This document shows positions 6,622 to 9,392 of a stretch of DNA of 9,392 nt, piece after piece. This stretch comes from Rubrivivax sp. (GTDB taxonomy: Bacteria; Pseudomonadota; Gammaproteobacteria; Burkholderiales; Burkholderiaceae_C). Where the stretch lies: NCBI GenBank assembly GCA_027484885.1, contig JAIXSD010000405.1:1-9392 (forward strand), in the 5' to 3' direction. The notes under the pieces are model-generated. The model was not told the DNA's origin. It was given only the letters and a program-made list of their open reading frames with translations, and did not search any database. Both the position numbers and the translations under genes were made by a program. How positions within the stretch are numbered: position 1 is the first letter of the stretch; the number at the start of each line of letters is the position of its first letter.

Positions 6622-6978
6622 ATGAACGCAGCCGCCACGATGATTCGCAAGCTCCAAGGGTCCCTGATCGGCACGGCCCTGCTGGGCCTGATTGCCAGCA
6701 GCGCCCAGGCCCAGACGCCCGCCACGCCGCGTGTGGATCAGCGCCAGGCGCATCAGCAGGCTCGCATCGCGCAGGGCGCGGCCTCGGGCGCCTTGACAGC
6801 CCAGGAGACCCAACGCCTGGAGCGCGGCCAGGCCGCCGTGCAGAACGCTGAGGCCCAAGCGAAGGCGGACGGCACCGTCACTCAGCAAGAGCGCCGTCAT
6901 CTGCACCGCATGCAGGAGCGCAAGAGCGCAGCCATCCACCGCGCCAAGCACAACGACAAGACCGCGACAGGTCAATAA
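6622..6978 (+). CDS. Small secreted/periplasmic protein with two helical repeats
   Basis: A 118-residue protein with a clear Sec signal peptide: positively charged N-terminus (Arg9, Lys10), hydrophobic core LIGTALLGLIA (15-25), and a likely cleavage after Ala30 (AQA before QTP). The mature 88 residues are polar, Gln/Arg/Ala-rich and contain no Cys. An internal repeat with a 28-residue offset is visible: G56-x-L-T-x-x-E62 ... L66-x-R-x-Q70 matches G84-x-V-T-x-x-E90 ... L94-x-R-x-Q98. Each looks like a turn with acidic or polar residues followed by an amphipathic helix, slightly reminiscent of EF-hand-like loops, but a metal-binding role is not supported by enough Asp residues. I recognise no named family; similar small proteins seem common in Burkholderiales. 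A modest AAGG lies upstream of the ATG; Met7 is an alternative start. It converges on rsmI. Confidence 0.82.
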   Translation: MNAAATMIRKLQGSLIGTALLGLIASSAQAQTPATPRVDQRQAHQQARIAQGAASGALTAQETQRLERGQAAVQNAEAQAKADGTVTQQERRHLHRMQERKSAAIHRAKHNDKTATGQ

Positions 6979-6995
6979 GGGCCTGTCGATGGCAT

Positions 6996-7014
6996 GCCGG
7001 CGCCAGAGGCCGGC
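6996..7014. terminator. Hairpin between convergent genes
   Basis: GCCGGC (6996-7001) and GCCGGC (7009-7014) form a 6-bp stem with a 7-base loop in the 52-bp gap between the small secreted protein gene and rsmI, which converge here. It lacks a U tract on either side, so termination is possible in both directions but not demonstrated. Confidence 0.35.
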
Positions 7015-7030
7015 CCACAGCCTGCCGGGA

Positions 7031-7951
7031 TCAATCCTCGGCGGGTTGTTTCTTTCGTTCCAGGGCCAATTCGTAGAGGCGGTTGCGTGAAGCCCCGCTC
7101 AACTCGGCCGCCAGGCTGACGGCTTGCTTGAGCGGCAGATCGCGCAACAAGAGATCCAGCGTACGCAGGGTCTCGGCCGGCAGGTCTTCGGCCGCGGCCT
7201 GGCTGGCGCGCACGGCATGGAGCACGAGCACAAACTCGCCACGCTCGCGCTGCGCATCGGCGGCCAGCCAGGCCGGCAGGCTGGCCGCCGGCGCCGTGTG
7301 CACGGTCTCGAATTGCTTGGTCAGCTCGCGGCAGACGGTCACCGTCTGCTCGGGGCAGAGCTCGGCCAGCAGCGCCAGCAAGGCACCGATGCGGTGCGGC
7401 GCCTCGAACAGCACCTGGCTGCGCCGGCTGCCCGTCAGGGCCTGCAAGGCGCTGCGGCGCTCGGCCGTCTTGGTGGGCAGGAAGCCCGCAAACTCGAAAC
7501 CCTCGGCTGCCGTGTCGCCGGCCACGCTGAGCGCGGTGACCGTGCTGCTGGCCCCTGGCAAGGGCAGCACGCGCAGCCCCGCCGCGGCCACCGCCGCCAC
7601 CAGCACCGCGCCGGGGTCGGAGATGGCGGGCGTGCCGGCGTCGCTGATGTAGGCGATGCGCTCGCCCTGCTTCAGCCGCGCCAGCAAGTCGGCGCTGGCC
7701 TCATGCTCGTTGTGCTGGTGCAGCTTGACCAGGGGCTTGTGCAGGCCCAGATGGCGCAGCAAGCCGGCGCTGACCCGGGTGTCCTCGCAGGCCACCGCAT
7801 CGACCAGGCTCAGCACATGGACGGCGCGCAAGCTGATGTCCGCCAGATTGCCGATGGGCGTGGCCACCACATAGAGCGTGGCTGCAGGATACTGCTGGCC
7901 ACCTGCGGCGGCTGCAGCCGCCTGCAGGAGCAGGGAGGCATCGATGTTCAA
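7031..7951 (-). CDS. rsmI: 16S rRNA (cytidine(1402)-2'-O)-methyltransferase RsmI
   Basis: SAM-dependent methyltransferase of the tetrapyrrole methylase fold that 2'-O-methylates C1402 in the ribosomal decoding centre. Motifs: YVVATPIGNLADISLRA (27-43), CEDTR (55-59), YISDAGTPAISDPG (101-114), LPGAS (131-135) and FEAPHR in the centre, all standard for RsmI. Length is 306 residues versus about 286 in E. coli. The start is a TTG, chosen because GGAGAAG (7963-7957) sits 5 bases upstream and the codons before it do not resemble the family; no ATG is available near the expected N-terminus. A 20-residue Ala-rich N-terminal extension precedes the catalytic domain. The start region overlaps the divergent yraN start by 8 bp. 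Its promoter must lie within yraN sequence. Confidence 0.95.
   Translation of the reverse strand: MNIDASLLLQAAAAAAGGQQYPAATLYVVATPIGNLADISLRAVHVLSLVDAVACEDTRVSAGLLRHLGLHKPLVKLHQHNEHEASADLLARLKQGERIAYISDAGTPAISDPGAVLVAAVAAAGLRVLPLPGASSTVTALSVAGDTAAEGFEFAGFLPTKTAERRSALQALTGSRRSQVLFEAPHRIGALLALLAELCPEQTVTVCRELTKQFETVHTAPAASLPAWLAADAQRERGEFVLVLHAVRASQAAAEDLPAETLRTLDLLLRDLPLKQAVSLAAELSGASRNRLYELALERKKQPAED
7932..7938 (+). promoter_or_regulatory. Ribosome binding site deciding the yraN start
   Basis: AGGGAGG, 5 bases before ATG 7944. It lies inside the rsmI coding region (antisense to its codons 5-7) and rules out the 22-codon longer reading from 7878. Confidence 0.8.
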
Positions 7952-8387
7952 GTGGGCTTCTCCGAAAAAGACGGGCGCGTCGGCCAGCAAGGCAGCCGCA
8001 GCAGCAAGCAGCGGCACGCCGACGGCGCGCCAGCGCCTGGGCCAGGCCGCCGAGGATGCGGCCCTGCGCCATCTGCAGGCCCACGGCCTGCAATTGCTGG
8101 AGCGCAATTATCGGGTCGCCGCCGGGCCCCGTGCCCGCGCGGGCGAGGTGGACCTGATTCTGCGCGCCCGCGATGGCACCTTGGTCTTCGTCGAAGTGCG
8201 CGCCCGGGCCGGCCTCTCGCACGGCGGCGCGGCGGCCAGCGTCACCGCCCGCAAGAAGGCCCGGCTGATTTACGCGGCCCAGCATTACCTGCTGCGCCAC
8301 GCCAGCCCACCGCCCTGCCGCTTCGATGTGGTGGCCCTCGATGGCGATCGGGTGGAGTGGCTGGTCGCAGCCTTCGATGCCGTTTGA
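7944..8387 (+). CDS. yraN: YraN family (UPF0102) endonuclease-fold protein
   Basis: A 147-residue protein of the UPF0102/YraN family, with a Holliday-junction-resolvase-like nuclease fold and uncertain physiological role. The family core is visible: RQRLGQAAEDAALRHLQAHG (29-48), NYRV (55-58), GEVDLILR (67-74) and LVFVEVRAR (80-88). The PD-(D/E)XK-type residues would be Glu68, Asp70 and Glu84, with Arg86 where many members have Lys. The first 28 residues are Ala/Ser/Lys-rich and probably disordered. A strong AGGGAGG RBS fixes the start. It is head-to-head with rsmI and upstream of diaA, as in the E. coli yra cluster except that lpoA is missing. A GC hairpin after the stop suggests its transcript may end before diaA. 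Confidence 0.93.
   Translation: MFKWASPKKTGASASKAAAAASSGTPTARQRLGQAAEDAALRHLQAHGLQLLERNYRVAAGPRARAGEVDLILRARDGTLVFVEVRARAGLSHGGAAASVTARKKARLIYAAQHYLLRHASPPPCRFDVVALDGDRVEWLVAAFDAV
7957..7963 (-). promoter_or_regulatory. Ribosome binding site deciding the rsmI TTG start
   Basis: GGAGAAG on the minus strand, 5 bases before TTG 7951. It lies inside the yraN coding region (codons 5-7) and is the main support for a TTG start in place of the upstream in-frame extension. Confidence 0.75.
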
Positions 8388-8445
8388 AGAAACCGGGGCC
8401 TGCGTCAAGACCTGGCCCCTGCGCCCCGGCGTGCCGGATCGCGCG

Positions 8446-8469
8446 CCCTGGGCGGCGAACCCAGGGTTT
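8446..8469 (+). terminator. Likely yraN terminator
   Basis: CCCTGGG (8446-8452) and CCCAGGG (8460-8466) form a perfect 7-bp stem with loop CGGCGAA, followed by TTT. It lies 59 bp past the yraN stop and just before the diaA -10 candidate. A second 6-bp inverted repeat, GGGGCC (8395-8400) and GGCCCC (8414-8419), lies upstream. The short T run makes efficiency uncertain. Confidence 0.5.
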
Positions 8470-8482
8470 GCCTGCACTCGCT

Positions 8483-8488
8483 TATGAT
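8483..8488 (+). promoter_or_regulatory. Candidate -10 of diaA
   Basis: TATGAT (5/6 match to TATAAT) 8 bases before the diaA ATG. Transcription would begin within a few bases of the start codon, consistent with the complete lack of a Shine-Dalgarno there. No recognisable -35 at 16-18 bp spacing (the sequence there is CCCAGG, inside the hairpin). Confidence 0.45.
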
Positions 8489-8496
8489 CCCGCCAC

Positions 8497-9069
8497 ATGC
8501 TAGAGCAAAGAATCCAAACCCAGTTCTTCGAAAGCGCCGACCTGCTGTACCAGGTGGCCGAGAACCTGTCGCGCCCTCTGGCCGATGCCGCGCAGATGCT
8601 GATCGAGGGCATCACCAGCGGTGGCCGCGTGCTCTGCTGCGGCCAAGGCCTGTCGGCCCTGGATGCCAGCTATATGGCCGCCCTGCTGGTCGGCCGCTTT
8701 GAACAAGACCGCCCCGGCCTCGCCGCCTGGGCCCTGGACGGCCAGGCCCACGGCTGCAGCGCCGAGACCGCCCTGACCCGCCAGGTGCAGACCCATGGCC
8801 ACCCCGGTGATTTGCTGCTGATCTTCGAAGCCCAGCCCGACCAGCAAGCCCGCTGGGCGCCGGTGCTGGAAGCCGCTCACGCGCAAGAGATGAGCGTGAT
8901 CGCGCTGACCGGCAGTCCCACCGACGAGATGCGCGCCCTGCTGCAAGACACCGATGTGCAGATCCGCGTGCCGCACAGCCGCGCCGCACGCGTGTCCGAG
9001 GCCCAGCGTCTGCTGGCCCACTGTCTGTGCGACGCACTCGACCTGCAATTGCTGGGCGCGAGTGAATAA
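8497..9069 (+). CDS. diaA: SIS-domain DnaA initiator-associating protein DiaA
   Basis: SIS (sugar isomerase) fold protein of the DiaA/GmhA group. In E. coli DiaA is a tetramer that binds DnaA and promotes its assembly at oriC, timing replication initiation. The 190-residue product aligns along its length with E. coli DiaA (196): LCCGQGLSALDA (46-57) against LCCGNGTSAANA, RFEQDRP (67-73), GHPGDLLLIF (101-110), VIALTG (134-139), VPHSRAARVSEAQ (158-170) and CLCDALD (176-182). The His that GmhA enzymes use near the last helix is Gln170 here, so sedoheptulose isomerase activity is unlikely. Leu185-Leu186 align with E. coli Leu190-Phe191, which bind DnaA. Position between yraN and dolP supports the DiaA assignment over GmhA. 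It lacks a Shine-Dalgarno; a -10 lies 8 bases upstream. Confidence 0.9.
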   Translation: MLEQRIQTQFFESADLLYQVAENLSRPLADAAQMLIEGITSGGRVLCCGQGLSALDASYMAALLVGRFEQDRPGLAAWALDGQAHGCSAETALTRQVQTHGHPGDLLLIFEAQPDQQARWAPVLEAAHAQEMSVIALTGSPTDEMRALLQDTDVQIRVPHSRAARVSEAQRLLAHCLCDALDLQLLGASE

Positions 9070-9072
9070 AAA

Positions 9073-9097
9073 GTGAATGAGCCGGCAGAGCATTCAC
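9073..9097 (+). other. Hairpin between diaA and dolP
   Basis: GTGAATG (9073-9079) and CATTCAC (9091-9097) form a perfect 7-bp stem with an 11-base loop, starting 3 bp after the diaA stop. No T run follows, so it may be a weak terminator, a processing site or an mRNA stabiliser. The rest of the 87-bp gap shows no clear promoter or RBS for dolP. Confidence 0.4.
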
Positions 9098-9156
9098 GCT
9101 CCGCCGCCCATTTCCGCCGCGCCCTTTCTTCACCGACTCACAGCCCCTCCCTGCCC

Positions 9157-9392
9157 ATGAAACTGCTTCAACACCGCAACGCCCGAACCTCGGTCCTGCT
9201 GCTCGCGCTGGGCGCAGCCTTCATGTCCACCGCCTGCGCCCCCCTGGTGCTGGGCGGCGCCATGATGGGCGGCGCCCTGGTCGCCACCGACCGCCGCACC
9301 TCGGGCACCCAGGTCGAAGACCAGGGCATCGAACTCAAGGCCGCCACGCGCATCCGCGAGCAGATCGGCGACAAAGGCCATGTCAGCGTCAA
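9157..9392 (+). CDS. dolP: BON-domain outer-membrane lipoprotein DolP (YraP), 5' part
   Basis: The first 78 codons of a division- and outer-membrane-linked lipoprotein; the gene runs off the right edge. A lipoprotein signal is visible: Arg7/Arg10, a hydrophobic core VLLLALGAAFM (13-23) and a lipobox-like STAC with Cys27 as the expected lipidated residue. Ser at -3 is less common than Leu. After the Cys, a Gly/Ala/Met-rich linker leads to ATDRRTSGTQVEDQGIELKA, which closely matches E. coli YraP (ATDPRSVGTQVDD) and opens the first BON domain. In E. coli the protein binds anionic phospholipid at division sites and supports envelope integrity. Location next to diaA matches the E. coli order. No RBS or sigma-E type promoter is evident in the 87-bp gap. 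Confidence 0.9.
   Translation, partial: MKLLQHRNARTSVLLLALGAAFMSTACAPLVLGGAMMGGALVATDRRTSGTQVEDQGIELKAATRIREQIGDKGHVSV

Noticed and set aside
7952..8107. N-terminal extension of rsmI
   Set aside because: The residues are Ala/Arg-rich and antisense to yraN; a strong Shine-Dalgarno marks the TTG at 7951.
7124..8503. 459-codon plus-strand ORF opposite rsmI and overlapping yraN
   Set aside because: Shadow of rsmI on one side and out of frame with yraN on the other; protein is biased and matches nothing I know.

Overview
This GC-rich (roughly 65-70%) chromosomal window looks like a betaproteobacterium of the order Burkholderiales. That placement is inferred from protein similarity, very strong G/C preference at third codon positions (which creates long antisense ORFs), and the gene neighbourhood. 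I cannot fix the genus. I see no mobile elements, CRISPR arrays, tRNAs or rRNAs.

Left part (1-2058): the N-terminal two fifths of htpG (Hsp90) runs off the left edge on the minus strand, with a good RpoH-type heat-shock promoter upstream. Divergent to it is a membrane protein of the TRIC/UPF0126 (YicG/YadS) family. It converges on a small uncharacterised minus-strand gene of 103 codons.

Centre-left (2059-4942): a class I DAHP synthase (aroG type), entry enzyme of aromatic amino acid biosynthesis, lies downstream of tldD on the minus strand. The 283-bp gap between them is the most interesting part of the window. It encodes a 25-residue leader peptide with seven aromatic residues in an eight-residue run (YFFSFFWF), followed by mutually exclusive RNA hairpins and a strong intrinsic terminator with eight Us. 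This is a complete ribosome-mediated attenuator, expected to raise aroG expression when charged Phe (and possibly Tyr/Trp) tRNA is scarce.

Centre-right (4998-6978): a LysR-type regulator is divergent from a DUF4188 (monooxygenase-like) gene. A short A/T-rich inverted repeat sits just upstream of the regulator start. A small secreted protein with two 28-residue-spaced repeats follows.

Right part (7031-9392): rsmI, yraN, diaA and dolP (5' part only) form the same neighbourhood as the E. coli yraL-yraP region, but without lpoA between rsmI and yraN. rsmI and yraN are head-to-head and their start regions overlap by 8 bp, each with a strong Shine-Dalgarno sequence inside the other gene. diaA appears to have its own promoter, behind a hairpin that may end the yraN transcript. 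The block combines rRNA modification, a nuclease-fold protein, a replication-initiation regulator and an outer-membrane lipoprotein.
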